The notes beneath the pieces were generated by a model. That model worked only from the letters and a program-made list of their open reading frames with translations, searched no databases and was not told where the DNA came from. Below, one piece after another: positions 36,101 through 51,100 of a stretch of DNA of 64,000 nucleotides. This DNA is from Monodelphis domestica (taxonomy: Eukaryota; Chordata; Mammalia; Didelphimorphia; Didelphidae). The stretch lies in NCBI RefSeq assembly GCF_027887165.1, contig NC_077233.1, forward strand, positions 184,385,387-184,449,386, read 5' to 3'. A program made the position numbers and the translations under genes. Every line of letters starts with the position of its first letter. Position 1 is the first letter of the stretch.

Positions 36101-39100
36101 ATCTACCTGACTCCAAGGCCATCCCTACATATGTTATGCTATGCTATATTGCCTCTCTATAACGTAAACAATATGTTCTTATATGTGTCTTATCTTATAT
36201 CAGTTCTTTGTAGATAACTAAGTTAATTTTTTTGAGCCAATGGCTTGACTGCTATCAAATACATTGTCAAAATATTTAAATACTTAAGTAAACTAATTAA
36301 TATTTAATATGTTATTTTAAAATGTTTTTGAATACCATAAATATTATAAGAAATAACAGCAAATGTTAGCTTTTAATTTCACTATCAGTTCTCCAAAGAT
36401 TACTATTTAAGAAGTTTGAGTTTCACTCAAATTAATGTAATTTTGCAATTATTTGAGGTTGCCTAATAAAAAAAAAAGTGGCTTAAAAATTACGTATGTA
36501 CATCAAACTGTAAAGGCATTTGTTTCTTTGTGGGAAGAGGACGGATGTTCATCCACTTCTTACGTTCATTAGACATCACTCTCATCGCTCGACGATCTTT
36601 GTCCCACCTAAGAAAAATGGAGTTCAGAAAAACAGACACACTGGCAATAGGTACAACATATAGGAATAGATACAAAGTTTGTACCTCAAGGGCCATCAAA
36701 GATTTTATTTATTTTGCTTAACCCTTTGATAAGTGATATTTCACAATGTTAGAAATACCTATATTTCTACTGATATTTACATTAAAACTTTTGATGTTGA
36801 GCATTCAAAGTTAAAGGAAAAACAAAAAATCAAATTTAGGAGTTTTAAAGTGATTCAATCCTTAATGCTTTGCTTCTGACTTCCTAAATTATTTTCTTTC
36901 CCCTTGCCCTCTTCCATGCTTTAACTTTTCTTTCTGTTATAACTCTTAATTTCTTAACAACATATATTTAAACCTATATAAAGTAAATAATAAAACTAAT
37001 ATTTGTTTTGCACATTACTTACGAGTGCCTTGCTTTAGCACTACAGTACTTTCTGTTTTTATCTGGTTCAATGACTTGGCCATTTCTCAAACATGGGGCA
37101 CATACAAACTTTATCTTTAAATTAAGAGATCCATATTTTATTTGGTTCCCAGGTACCTTAAATAAGAAAAAAAAAACAAAAAAAAATTTTTTTAATTGGA
37201 AAAATTTTCCCCTAAACCAAAAAGGTGACACTACAAATACATACAAACTGAATAATACAATAACTTTTATTGACACTGATAACATCTATAATACCTTAAA
37301 ATACAGAAAAACATATTATAGATGACAAATTTCTGTATAATAATAACAATAAAATGGTTAGTATTTATATAGGGTCTGCTATATGCCAGAAGTTGTGCTA
37401 AGCACTTTGTAAATATTGCCTCATTTGATCCTCACAACCCTGACAGGTAGGTGCTATTATATCCATTTTACAGTTGAAGAAATTGAGACAGAGGTTATAT
37501 GACTTGCCCAATGTCATATGGCTAGTAAATATCTCGGGCTGGATTTTAACTAAGTCTTTCTGAATCCACTGTGCCACATAGCTACCTCTGTTACCAAAGA
37601 TATATTTATTTAGAGGAAACCACAAACATAACCCTTACCCACATCTCTAATGTTTGGAAGATGTGTTGTGATTTATAAGGAAATACAATTAATGTAGTTA
37701 GCTATCAGTGCAACAAACAGAAGCAGATGCTGAGTGTTAATGAACTGAAAACATCCTTTTTCACATACTTTTTATTAAGTTGTCTTTAATATTATAGAGA
37801 ATGTTACATCATGGAAGATCATGTCACCATAACTCCAGAGCTAGAAGGGTTCACAGAGGTCATCTTCTCCAAACTCCTCATTTTTAAAGATAAGAAAACT
37901 ATGGGCCAGGGAGACTAAAAGATTTACTGCCTATATTCCTCCTATCGCAAAGGCCCAATTTGCAACTCTAGCTCTCCTATAAATGTTTTTTTCCCAAAGG
38001 ACTAACTTTATTGCTCACATTTTTATCTCCAGTGCTATTACTAGCACATAGTAAGTGATTAGAAATGATTTCTCATTCATTCATTCAGGACCTAAGGTCA
38101 ATAGAGGAAGTAAGCATGGTTTCCACTGTACAATCCTGTCTCCCATTCTATCCTATAATGACACCAATTTAACAAATGATTTCTATCATGAGTCTCAAAT
38201 GGGATGTCAAATGCTTAGTATTCAAATGAAAATACCTGTGCTCCATGTGCTTTTGCTTCTATGTTTTGCCAATACTGCTTAGATTCTTGAGCAATGGCAT
38301 CATGTGTTATACCTAGGAAGTACAAAAGCCTTTCTTTCAATTATTTACCTAATAACCTCCACTCATTTAGCAGTTAAAATTTCAACAATATCAACCACCT
38401 AAATATTCATTTATATTTATTTCCTTATCTAATGCTTAATGAATAAGGTAGTACTGTACTTGACAAAAAAATGATGGGCAAAACAATTGCTCTGAATTCC
38501 TAAGACATCTTTCCTCCCAAGAAACCCATACCAAACTTGATTCATTTGTAGCAACAATTTTAAAGCAGATGCAGGCATTTTTTAAAAAGTAACTTAATAG
38601 TATAATCTACTAAAAATGATAGCTTCTACAGTTCTTAAGTTCTAACCTACAATTATATAGAATTTCGCATCACACTTTATAAGGCACCCATACTGTTTCT
38701 GATGAAGCATACTTGCAGTTCTCACACACCTGTTTCCTTTTGTATTATCCAGACTTTTAGTTCCACAAGGCTGTGTGCATAGTAACACTCATCTTCTCTT
38801 AAGCAGCCATAGCGAACTTCATGACGACACAGATCAAGTTGACACTGACTATGGAAAGCACGGATTTTAGAATACTTGACTGTAGTTTCTCGTAAAATAT
38901 GAACGAGGCACCTAATGGGAAAAGGGAGGTAATATTTCAGTCTTCTGAAATATATAAACATATATACTCTTCTGAGTATATATATTTAAAAAATAAAACA
39001 TAAGCAAAATTTAAGATCTCTAGTTGGAATATATTTTAAATCATTATAAAGCAAATGAACTTTAAAATAATTGTCTGAGGGAACCCCTTTAACAGTAAGC

Positions 39101-42100
39101 AATTCATTTCACATGATGCTTTTATTGTATATAACAGTTATGTTAAAGAACATGATTTGTCCCACTTATAACAAGATTCTTTTGCATTAGTGAAATATCA
39201 ATTAAATGATTTAACTCTCTTCTTTGCCTGAGAAGAACCCTAAAAAATACTTTTCTATGAACTATTTCTTCAAAATAAAACCAACAAAGAACAAAATAGC
39301 ATGATGATATCACTGCTTCTATTTGGCACTGCAAGAGAAACCTTATGTGCGTTCTACTTTTCCATGACTGAAAAGAGAAGAAAAATCGCCAACATACTTG
39401 TTGTCTTCAAATTCATGCTTTGTAACGGGGTGAGAACAGGAAGAAGAAATATCTTTATTTCTCCTGCTTATTATTCGGGGCTTATGATCAAAACATTTCT
39501 GGAATAGACAAAAAAGTGAGTTTACCATAAAGACAAAAATGAAAAACTTAAATTTCCTATCTAGGATTTTTATTATCACATTATTTCCAATGACCCTTTA
39601 TGGACATTTCACTAATTTTTCCATTTAATTTTTTTAAAAAGATTAAAATTTATAAACACTTACAAAGAAAACCTACATTAAAACTGATGATTGCCAAAAA
39701 GCCACAAAGTTTTGTAGCAGAAAGAAAACCTTGGAAAATGTACCTCACAAAGGAATATAAATTCTCCATGATGTTCTTGAAGAAGTTTGAACACTGTAAA
39801 GTTAATTTTTCCACTGCCACCAAAAAGAGCCTCTCGACTAAATGCGCCTTTTCGTTCTAGTGTCCACACATCAATCTCTTCTTGGCAATAGGCAAAAGTA
39901 CAATGACCTGGATATCTACACTCTTCCTCAGCAGCAACATCTATAAGGACATCAAATTGGAAGAGTTTAAAGCATTTTGACAGTTCCTAAAAAACAACTT
40001 ATAGAAATATAGCGTTAACTTAAGACAAACCTTCAATACATTATCATCCCTTTTACTTTGTAGAATAGTTCAGAGACAGTTTAAATCTACACACACATAT
40101 TTCATTGGCATATAACAAGTTTAGAAAATACTAGCCAAGATAAAATCAAGTTTTTACATTTTATATATGGTAAGAGTCAAGGAAGAAAGTGTCAACAGCC
40201 TAAATGTAAGCTGTACATTGAATTCAAAAGTTCAAAGAATTATTCAAGGTCATTTGATATGAAAAAATTATACATTTTGAAAAAGGGCTGAAAAGCAAAA
40301 GCCAAATTATATCTGAAATAAACACTGAAAAGTTTTTATCTCTAACCACTAGGAAACAAAGATATCAAAGCTTCTATGTTTTACCAATACCACAATCATT
40401 TCACTATTATTCTGCTTAGCTCCAGTCAGAAGGCAAAATAGGAAACTGATTTTAAATGGCCTGAGATAGTTCTTTTTTTTATTTGTATATATTTTTTAAA
40501 GACTGACTCTCCCTATTTCACATAGAGTAGAAATATAAGGGCTCCTAGGCCTAATTCCGTGCTTTCAGCATAGGAGTTTTGACCTGGACTGGTTCTTCCA
40601 TCCTAAGACAATCTGGTGGCTTCCCCGCTTCTGAGGGCTCACTATATTTATGTTCAATTTACTGTAGACATCTGATTGACTTAGTTCACTGCAACTCAGA
40701 AAAACTAAATTCAAGAGATGGACCAGCATTAGCTAGGATTATCCATGTGCCATCATACCCAGCTCCTCCAAGATAATTCTTGAAGTAGATTAGAATTTGA
40801 TTTACCATATATGAACCAGTACATATAAGAGAACCTAAATACTATAGCCAATACAGTAAAAGATATATTTAAAATTCTGTCCAAATAACTTGCTTCTAGT
40901 TACTAAACTTGAAATGGTGGAAAAGGTGATTTTTGGCCACTAGAAAATGGATATAATTATAATAACCAGTAGTAGTAGAAATAATGATGATGATCTCTTA
41001 ACTCATTGTGCTTAGGAGTTTTACAAAGCACTTTACAATTGTCATCTCATTTCACCCCTACAACTGTGGAAGGTAGGTGCTATTATTATCCTCAGTTTAC
41101 AGATGAGGGTCCTGAAGCAGACAGAGGTTAAATGACTATTGAGTATGAGGCCAAGTTTGAACTCAGATCTTCCTGATTCCAAGCCCAGTGCTCTATACAC
41201 TGTAGTACCACACATCCTTTCTTATTTCTTTACTGATTAAAGATATAATCAAAATGTTTTATTTGCTCACTTTGAACTATGATATCTTTTTCATTTATTC
41301 ATCTTTATTTAACCAAATTAATAATATTAATAACATAATAAATTACCTTTACATATATAATAAGGCCCTTCATAATTTGTCTTTGTTGGTCGTGGACGTA
41401 TTTTTTTCCATGATTTATCTTCAACATTCTTTATTCTACCAATTAAAATGTCTTTCTTACATTTATGATCTAAAGTGAGATGGTAGGTATAATCCATTAA
41501 TTTAGGACCTAAAGAAATGAAAAGAAATATAAAATTTTAAAAATTTTAAGCCAGTTACAATCACAAACTAATGGAAACATAGAATTCACAGCAAGAGTCA
41601 AATTCTCACTGAAAATGCACAAATTATCTTTACTATCTCAAGTGGAAATTTAAAAAAAAAACCCTTAAACAGAAAAAGTAGGAATGTAACATATGTCAGA
41701 TTACGCAAGACACCTTTCAGCATTATTTTACTTTCCATCTAAGGAAAGAACTCATTAAAATATTAATGTCTTACAATCTCAACAATTTAAACATAAAGAG
41801 TTTGATACAGCTCAATATGAATCAGTTATCCAAGAATCCAAGTCTATCCTCACATAGCAGCTCCACCATCTCACTATTTAAATTGTCCTTTTAATTTTCT
41901 CCAATTACATTGCTTTTTTTAAGATACAAACCCCTAAATTTCCCACAGTTTCTTTTATACAAGGATTTTGTTTGGATTCTATTTCTTATATAGGGATCCC
42001 TTCTACAACTCAGAGGTCAACAATATGGAAAATCCCCATAAAAAATTTTGGCCCTCCTTTCATACCAGAGGAAAAAGTCTGAATTGTTTTTTTCTTTATG

Positions 42101-45100
42101 GAGTGTTTGGAGTACCTTATTGTAAAATCTGAATTAAATATTTGGCCATAGGCTATGTGCTTTCCAATTTTTTTCTGTGTCATTTGCAACTTCTGCAAAA
42201 CTCAAAAAATTCCCATTTAATTTCTTATGACAACCTGTAATATATCAAAATTGTGAGAGGAAGGTTGTGATGTGAAAGGGACATTTGCCAAGTATATTGC
42301 CATGTAGTTGTTGATTTTCTCCCCTCTCAGTTTTGGTGCTACCTGGCTCCCTCTAAATGACCTCCACCAAGCTACCATTCATTTACTCTTCCTCCTGGGA
42401 ACTTGAGGAGTCATATTTCATTTTGTATATTCTTTTTCACAGTATATATATTGAGATTAAAAATAAAATTACTAGTCCCATAATTAGTACCTTTGATCCT
42501 CCACTGAGTGAATGAATAAAATGAATGAAAAAGGAATTTTATTAAGCACCTACTGTGTGCTAAGCACAAAGAACATATGGATCATGGTTGGGAGGGCAAA
42601 GTGGGAAACAGGACCCCTGATCTGAGGAGGTGCCGCCAACTCCTAATGCTTTGGTGCTTATCTGCTTTCTCTTCCTTAAAAATGAGAGGCTGATATTTTG
42701 TTTTACATCACAAATATTTCCAAATTCAATCCCTCCCAAATCAGTGCATTATCCCCCTTAATGAAGAAAACCTATAACATAAAGCCAATAACTGAGATGG
42801 GCTGCATTTGAAATAATCTCTACTAGGAGTCTCCCACTTCTCTGTCTACTGCTTACACTTCCATATCACAAACAAGCCTATCCTAAGAATTTTTCTCCTT
42901 ATATATATTTTTTATTGATCTGATTATGTAACTCCTACCCTCTCAGACTCCTACAATGACTTACTATAGCCTGCCAAATAAGTTTAAGGTTCTTGACCTG
43001 GCATTCAAAGTTTTCCACCAAGGGGGCAGCTAGGTAGCTCAGTGGATTGAGAGCCAGACCTACAGACAGGAGGACCTGGGTTTAAATCTGGTCCCAGGCA
43101 TTTCCTAACTGTGTGACCCTGAACAAGTCACTTAACCCCCATTACCAAGCCCTTACTTGCTCTTCTGCCTTGAAGCCAATACAAGTTTTGATTTTAAGGC
43201 AAAAGATAAGGGTTAAAAAAAAAAAAAGCTTTCTACCAATTTGAATTTCTAGACCTTTAATTTCTAGACTTCTCTAGGATTATTTCCCTTTCATGTTCCA
43301 GTCAAACTGAACCACCTAATCACCATCCTAACATAGCCTGCATTTTCCTAACTTGGTTCTTTTGCTTTCATCTCCCACTCTTAGCCTAATGCAGAGGGGT
43401 TCTTAACTCTTTTTATGTCATGGACCCCATTAGCAGTTAGTATATTCTAGAAACTTTTTCACAGAATAATGTTTTTAAAGCATAAAAAAAGTGCATAGGA
43501 TACAAAAGAAACCAACTATACTAAAATACAGTTATTGATTTTTTAAAACAAATTCACAGACCCCAGATTAAGAACTATTGACTTTTGTTTATACCCATCC
43601 TCCTTTAAAACCCAACCAAAATGCCAGCTCTTCCAGGCCTGCATTTCTGATTTCTCCAGTTGGGAATGATCATTATTCACATCAGATTCCATATGGCACT
43701 GTTTATCCATTAATAAACATATAGTAGAATAACTACCACACAAAATAAGTGTCACAAGCACCTCGTGGAAGGTAAGATCCATGAGGGCAGACTTTGACTC
43801 ATCTAACGTTTGTGCTTCTGCCTATAGCTGAGCCAGTGATTTGTATATAACACTTAATCAATGTTTGCTGGATTGGACCAAAAGAATTCTGATTCACACA
43901 GATGAAGTAAACAATTCATCAACATTCTAATCCCATAAACTTTTTTGTAAATATAGTATACAAAGACTTACATGATAAATGTGCTATTAAAACACCAAGG
44001 GGTCAGCTAGGTGGCTCAGTGGATTGAGAGCCAAGCCTGGAAATGGGAGGTCCTGGGTTCAAATCTGACCGTAGACACTACCAGCTGTGTGACTATGGGC
44101 AAGTCACTTAACCCCCATTGCCTAGCACTTACCACTCTTCTGCCTTAGAACCAATACCCAGTATAGATTCTAAGATGGAAGGTAAAGGTTTTTTTTTTTT
44201 AAATAAAAAAACACAACCAAAATATGAACTATAATAAAATATTATTACTACAAAAAGATGTACTACCTAGACCAAGGTAGAAAATTATGGTCATACCAGT
44301 GCAACTATTTTAAGTCAACTTTTCTGAATTCAATTCAAATTCAACCAAACTAGCTTTATCTGTATTTTCCCTGAACTTGCCAAATATATGAACCAGCTGA
44401 TAAACTCAACCTATTGTTATAACTCTCATTTAACTGATTATCAGTAAAATACACAAGTACTTTTCATATTTGCTTAGTTCAGAGATGAGTTTCTACCTTA
44501 TTTGATCTATTATATGAAAATGGGCAAATTGTAACTAACCATAATTCCATAGGAAACAAGATGAAATATGCTAGCCACCTCCTGACAGAGTTCAAATTGA
44601 GATATATTTTTGGAGAGGTCTACTTTGGAAATTACTTTTACTAGACTGTGCATATTTATTAGAAGAATTTGGGGGTGGGGAGCAAGAGAAGGTGAGGAGA
44701 AAAAACAAGTTTTTGTTAAATGATAAAAAAATTAAATTTGAAAATAGGCACAAAAGTCTTAAATTTGATTACAGATGTATAAAGTCTTATTTTGTACAAT
44801 GTCTATGAGAATATACATCCATTACACAATTTTGGTCAAATAATTATTTTAATTAACATATCTATATTAGATTGGGTAACGAATGGTATCCAATCTGATG
44901 AAGTATATTTTAAATTTTGCTTATATCCCTTCAAATTCACTTCATTAAACAGGGTAAATTTGTTGACCATTATTTCATGATCCAGCTATAAATCCTGCAC
45001 TATCACTTAGTATATGAACTTCAACAAGTCACTTAACCTCTTCTGAGCTTCAGTTTCCTCATCCATAAAATGAAACAAGTTGGACTAAATGTATATGGCC

Positions 45101-48100
45101 CTTCAGGTGTTTTCTAGCTCTAAATAAATGACCTTGTGAAATGAAAAAAGTAACAAATAATTCACACTATACTGTTATTACTATGATTAAGCTGATAATG
45201 TAGCGATAATAGATATTGACAGATGGTTGGTAATGAAAAGCTATCAGGAGTTAAACTACTTTGTAGGTGGTGGATGGAAGGCCAGAAACAGTTGGATACA
45301 ACCCTTATTTATTTGTTCTATAATATAGGTAGGGAGAGGAAATATAAGGAAAAAAACTAGGAGTTAGAATAGGATAGGAAATCTTTTAACCTTATACTAA
45401 AATCTCTAAATAAAATCCCCCAAAACTAGCTGCTTTCTTTTGCAGCCTCTTCTTTGACTGCAAGCAGGTCTCCTTAAACTATTCTCACTAAACTATAAAA
45501 TTTAATTCTATCTTACTAATCTATGCTAAACGATGAACCTTAAATTTGTAATTAACCCCTTAAAAAGTAATCTATGAAAAACCAAGTCAGATGTAACTGT
45601 CAGAATCTCTTGGCAGAGAGACTCTAATGCAGGTCCTCCTTCCAAGTCAGAGAGAGAGGACAGAGCCCCCTCTGACAGCTCCTTCCCCCTTCCTGGAAAA
45701 AGTTCTCAATCAAATATACTCTTCTCCTCAGCTTTGTATGTGTTAATCAAATTTCTCAAAGGTAACTGTCTCAAATAGTTAACAGATCTTCTGAAAGAAA
45801 TGATCTAGCAACCCTGCTCCCAAGGAATTCACAGAAATTGCCCCAGAACTCACAGAATTCTCTTTTATGATAGGCCTTGTAAAGAGCTGGAAGCAAGATC
45901 TGTCTGCTCTGTTTCTTAAAGAAGAGCATGATATTAATAAAACTTCTGCTCTTAATGAGACAGAATGAACATTTAATAAATTCCTTATAGCAATACCTGA
46001 TAATAGAATATAATAAGGGACAAATAAAACTAATCTTTCATATACTCATTCCTTAGTAATAAAAACTTCCAATTCAGGAAAGACAGCAATTATACCACTT
46101 TAATTCCAGAGAAAAGGTATAAAAAGGAAATTCAAAGCAATATGAAAAGTGGTTATGACAAGAGACAGTTATATAAAGTTTGTGCCTATACTCCTTTTTA
46201 GGTTATGTTTCACTTTTAAATCACTCATGACATCATTTTATCCTTATATATGCATAATTTCTTAAACTGCCAAATATGACTGCCTTTTTTCAATCTTAAT
46301 TCATCTGTAACATTCAACCTTGTTGATCACCACCTTCTCCTAGAAACTCTCTTCTCAGAATGTTCATGAACTGCTTCTCTTGGCTTTACTCTTATCTTAC
46401 TAACTCTTCTATGCAATCTCCTTTGCTGAATCATTATCCATGTTACACCCAACTGTGGGCAAAACCTTTTAAAAAGTGGGCTTTCCACCATATCTGCAAT
46501 TTATTTCTCCCTTACTTCCAACTCTTAGAAAATTATATTCCTGCAAATCCCAACTCAAGTGCTGCCTTCTACATGAAATCTGCCCTGATCAAATACTTCC
46601 AGTTTTTTAGTCCTACCCCATGTCACCCCATTATCTTTTTAATTTTGTACATATTTGGTATATACTTATATTTGACTGTCTGAGCCCTCTTTCCTTTTCC
46701 CTTTACACTTGATTATTTGGTATTCTCATCAGCTACCAAAATTGATTACCTTTATGTAGATGACCCCAAGATTTATATATCCAACCCAAGTCTCTCTCCT
46801 GAGCTACAGTTTCACATCTCCAACTACCTATGGGATACTAGATATTCTGGCAGATATCTCAGACTCAACATGACCAGAACAATTCTTTTCCCCAAACTGT
46901 AACCTTCTCCTAAATTTCACTATCCTTTCAAGGATACCACTATATTTCTGGTCAACCAAGCTCACAAACTTGACATTATCCTCACCCTCTATGTGCAAAC
47001 AATTTCCAAATGTTTTTGCTTCTACCCACACATTTCTCGCATACATCCCCTTTCCCTACACTACCTAAGTTCTGAATCTCATCATGTCTTGTGTGGACTA
47101 TTGCAATAATTTCTTAAGTTTCCCTTAGGTCTCTCTTCAATCCATCTTCCACAGAGCTACCAAAGTGAATTTCTTAATTTTTGATCTAACCATGTAACTC
47201 TGATACCAATCCCAATGGCTTTCTATTGCCGATAGTGTCAAACATAAAGGCCCTTTGGTCTTTAAAGCCCTTCACAATTTTGCCTCAATCTATCTTTCAA
47301 GCCTTGCTGTAGCCATTTCTACCCTTCCTGAACTCTTTGGCCTAGCCAAATGGATTTCTTACTACAAATCTAGATCCATCCTTCATTTCCATGGCTTTGG
47401 ACAGGCTTTCCCCTAGATTGTATTCCTTCCTCACTTCCAACTTAGGATACTTAATTTCCTTCAAGTCTCAGCTCAAGCTTCAAGCTTTTCCTGATCACAG
47501 GCCCCAAAACAACTAATACCCTCCCCCAAATTGCTACATTTTTATTTGTATATATTTTAATTAAGTATATAGATACATATACACTCATATCTACTATCTT
47601 TCCTGAAAAAAATATAAGCTCTTCAAGAGCAGCCATTTATTTCACTTTTGTCTTTTCCTCCCTAAAACCTATATCATGATGCACATAATGAATGCTGGAT
47701 CACTGATAGAGCTAGAATAAAAAGATTTTTAAAATAGAAGACATTTTTTAAGAAATACACATCATAAATGGTTTCAAATAAAAGCAATAACTCTCATGAC
47801 TAGCATTTCAAACCTAGAGTTGAATTTTTTTAAAAACAGAGTAAAGGAGACCCAAAAGATGGAAGAAAGTAACTGTTGTTTCAGGCAAAAAGCTTAATGA
47901 TTACCTAGAATTGATTGGAAAGAACACAACCAACATATGGCATGTAAAGGTTATTGGTTATTCCAAATTATACTATGGTCAGACAATTAACATTTATCAG
48001 CTAAGGGCTGAGAATACAAAAAAGGGCAAAAAATAGTACCTGCCCTCAAGGAACTTAACATGTAAAAGAGGAAATAAGCAAATAAGCATGTACAAACAAT

Positions 48101-51100
48101 CTATATTCATGAAAAGTAGGACAATAATAAAAAGAGGGAAAGCATTAGAATTAAGAAGAGTTAGGAAAGGCTTCCATAGAAGACAGGATTTTAGTTGGGA
48201 ACTGAAGGAAGCCAAGAGGAAGAAGTGAGGAGGGAGAGTATTTCAGGTATGGAGTCAGCCGATAGAAAATGCTCAGAGCAGAGAGATAGAATGTCATGTT
48301 CACAGAACAGCAAAAAGGACAGTATCACTGGAACCAAGAGTTCCTGAGTATGGTATAAGAAGACTGGAAAAGTAGGTGGGGCTTATGTTAAGAAGAGTTT
48401 TGACTGCCAAAAGGAGGATTTTTGCATTTGGTCCTAGAGACAAGAGGTAGTCCCTGGAGTTGACTGTGTAGAAGAAGTAACAGAGTTGGATGGGGAGGAG
48501 GGGGGCCTACACTTTAGGGAAATTACTTTAATGGCTAAATTGGAGGATATACTGGAATGGGGAGAGAGACTTGAGATAGGTAGACCCACCAATAGACTAT
48601 TGCAATAGTTTAGGCATGAAGTGATAAGGGCCTAAAGCAGGGTGATGACAATATCAAAAGTGGGCATATTTAAGATATCATAATGTAGTATTAGGAAGGC
48701 GAATCTGAGAACAATTAGAACGGTAAAATCAACAGGCTTTGGTAACAGATAAGAAATGGGGAGAATAAGGAGTCAATGATAACACTATGGTTGCCAGCCT
48801 AAGGGCCCGGGAGGAATAGTGTTATCCCCCCCAAAATAATAGGGAAGTTAGGAGGGAGACAGAGTTTAGAGGGAACTTTTAAGTTTTGTTTAGAACATGT
48901 TAAATTTAAGATGTCTATTGGACAACCAGATTGAGATGTCTGAAATGAAGTCAGAGATTCAAGACTGAAGGCTCTAAGAAAGATTGAGACAGAAAAGGTA
49001 GATTTAAGAATTATTACCATAGAGATGATAATTAATTCTATGAAGGTTGATGAGATTATCAAGTCAAATAGTAGGAGAAGAAAAAGGACCTAGGACAGAA
49101 CTCTGTGAGATACCTTCAGCTAAAGGTCATAACCTGGATGATAATCAAGTAAAGGAAACTGAGAAACAGTCTGATAAGTAGGAGGAAGAAGATGAGGAGA
49201 AAGTAGTGTCAAAAATCTTGAAAGAAAAGTATCACAGAAAACAGGATGATCAACAATGTCAAAGGTTGCCAAGAGGTCAAGAAGAATAAGGAATGGCCAT
49301 TGTAATTAGGAAATCATTGGTAACTTTGGCGAAAACAGTTTCAGTGTTTTTTAACTACATATTTATGAAATAAATTCAGTTTTCAACAGCAAGTTTAATT
49401 TGTTTATGGGAATGCAATCTCTTCTATTGTCTGATCCTTACCTGATTTTACAAAACAGAGCTGACATGCTTGACGTAATTCATGAGATCCTTCTAGTGGA
49501 TTTCTTCCAGCTAAAGATGAAGACACTTTAGGAGACCCACTATTAAAAATATTTCCAAAATCATTTCTAGGTTGACTTGAAATTCCCAGGAAACTCTCAG
49601 AAGCAAACAAACTAGCTGGTCCATTCATCTGTGAGAGAAATAAGGGACTTAAGGATATACTGTCACCTGACTACTTTTCAATATCACTGTAAAAAAAAAG
49701 AACCACTAAAATAAAACAACTTCCCTAAAAATAGTACATTTATTGATGCTTCATGCTGACTACCACTTAGTCCTTTAAACTTTTAAAATTACACTTCAAA
49801 CTCTCATTTCTGGAGGCATGTTTTTGTTTTAGAAGTACTTCATTTAGCTTTTTTTCCTCTTGTAAAAAATTAACTTTCTGTCAATACAAAAATCTTTGTA
49901 TACTTTAAAGTTTATGCCTAAATAATTCTGCTTAGTAAATTATTATTTCAAAGCTTTAACAATACATAATTTGCTAGAGTATCAAATTTAGTATGAAAGA
50001 TCCATATTACACTTGAGTTTACTACAAAAATCCTCAAAGAACATTATTTTAACATTGTTGTCCACAACATAAACAAACTCCAGTGTGTTTAATAATTTAT
50101 TCAGATACTCAAAACTCCTTCTGTTCTTCTATAACAAATACATTTGTGAAAAGCACTTACAAGTAAAATGGAAGAACTATTGTTGTTAAGCAGTGCTCCC
50201 TCTCTAGAAGTTGATGTGGGCAGATCTAAAAATAACAATAAAAAAGCTTCAACAGATTTTTTATTTCTATCATGGAATAAAAATACAGTGGTTTAGTAAC
50301 TCAATGCAGGCATTTCTTTTCATACTTGCTTAATCCATTTCCAAGACATACTGAATTTTACAGATTTCTAAGTAATTATGTCTTTCTACCAGTTATTTTT
50401 AAGCTCTTACTTTCTGTTTTAGAAGCAGTACTGTGTATTGGTTCCAAGGCAGAAGAGTAGTACAGGTTATAGGCAATGAGAGTTAAGTGACTTGCCGAAT
50501 CACACAGCTAGGACGTACTTGAAGCCAAATTTGAACCCAGGAACTCATCTCTAGGTCTGGCTCTCAATCATTTGAGCAACGTACCCACCTTCCTACCAAT
50601 TTTAATGGATAACCTTTCCCCCAGAACTGAATCATATAAAGTCATGCCAATAGTTTATAAATGAGTAGCAATTTTCAGTTGTACCTAATATTATCAAAAA
50701 CCAAAAGATATACCCAATATACTATTAAGAACTACAACCCCAATATTGCAAAGGTGGAAAGTACTTCATATTCAGATTGACAAGAGTGCCTCTCCAAAAA
50801 TCATTGAGCATGAAAATATATATTTTGTAATAAACAATGAATAAAGTTCATAATTGTTTTCCTTTTCCTTCTATCAACAATAGCAAAGCCCTATTTTCTT
50901 TCTCCCCTTCTGCAAGACCTGGCACCTGGTGAATTTAATTTTGCCATGTATCTATGTATATAAAAATATTATGTTTTAACTCAAGTCTTTTCAAACAACC
51001 TGTCATGCAAGTACTCAGTTTCTTCTTCAATAAAATGAAGGGACTAGATGAGATGACCATTAAGGTTCCTTCCAGTTCTAAATCATATATTCATATAATT

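Larger units (their letters stand above)
42790..43870 (+). mobile_element. L2 LINE 3' fragment with SINE and MITE insertions
   Basis: Reads CTGATTATGTAACTCCTACC, GCATTCAAAGTTTTCCACCA, SINE (43022-43223), CCTTTCATGTTCCAGTCAAA, MITE (43391-43582), CCTTTAAAACCCAACCAAAATG, and tail GCTGAGCCAGTGATTTGTAT..GTTTGCTGGATTGG. Confidence 0.6.

Noticed and set aside
46717-47046. Host gene suggested by open frames with YVDDPKIYIS
   Set aside because: This is the reverse-transcriptase active-site region of a dead L2, with L2 sequence on both sides.
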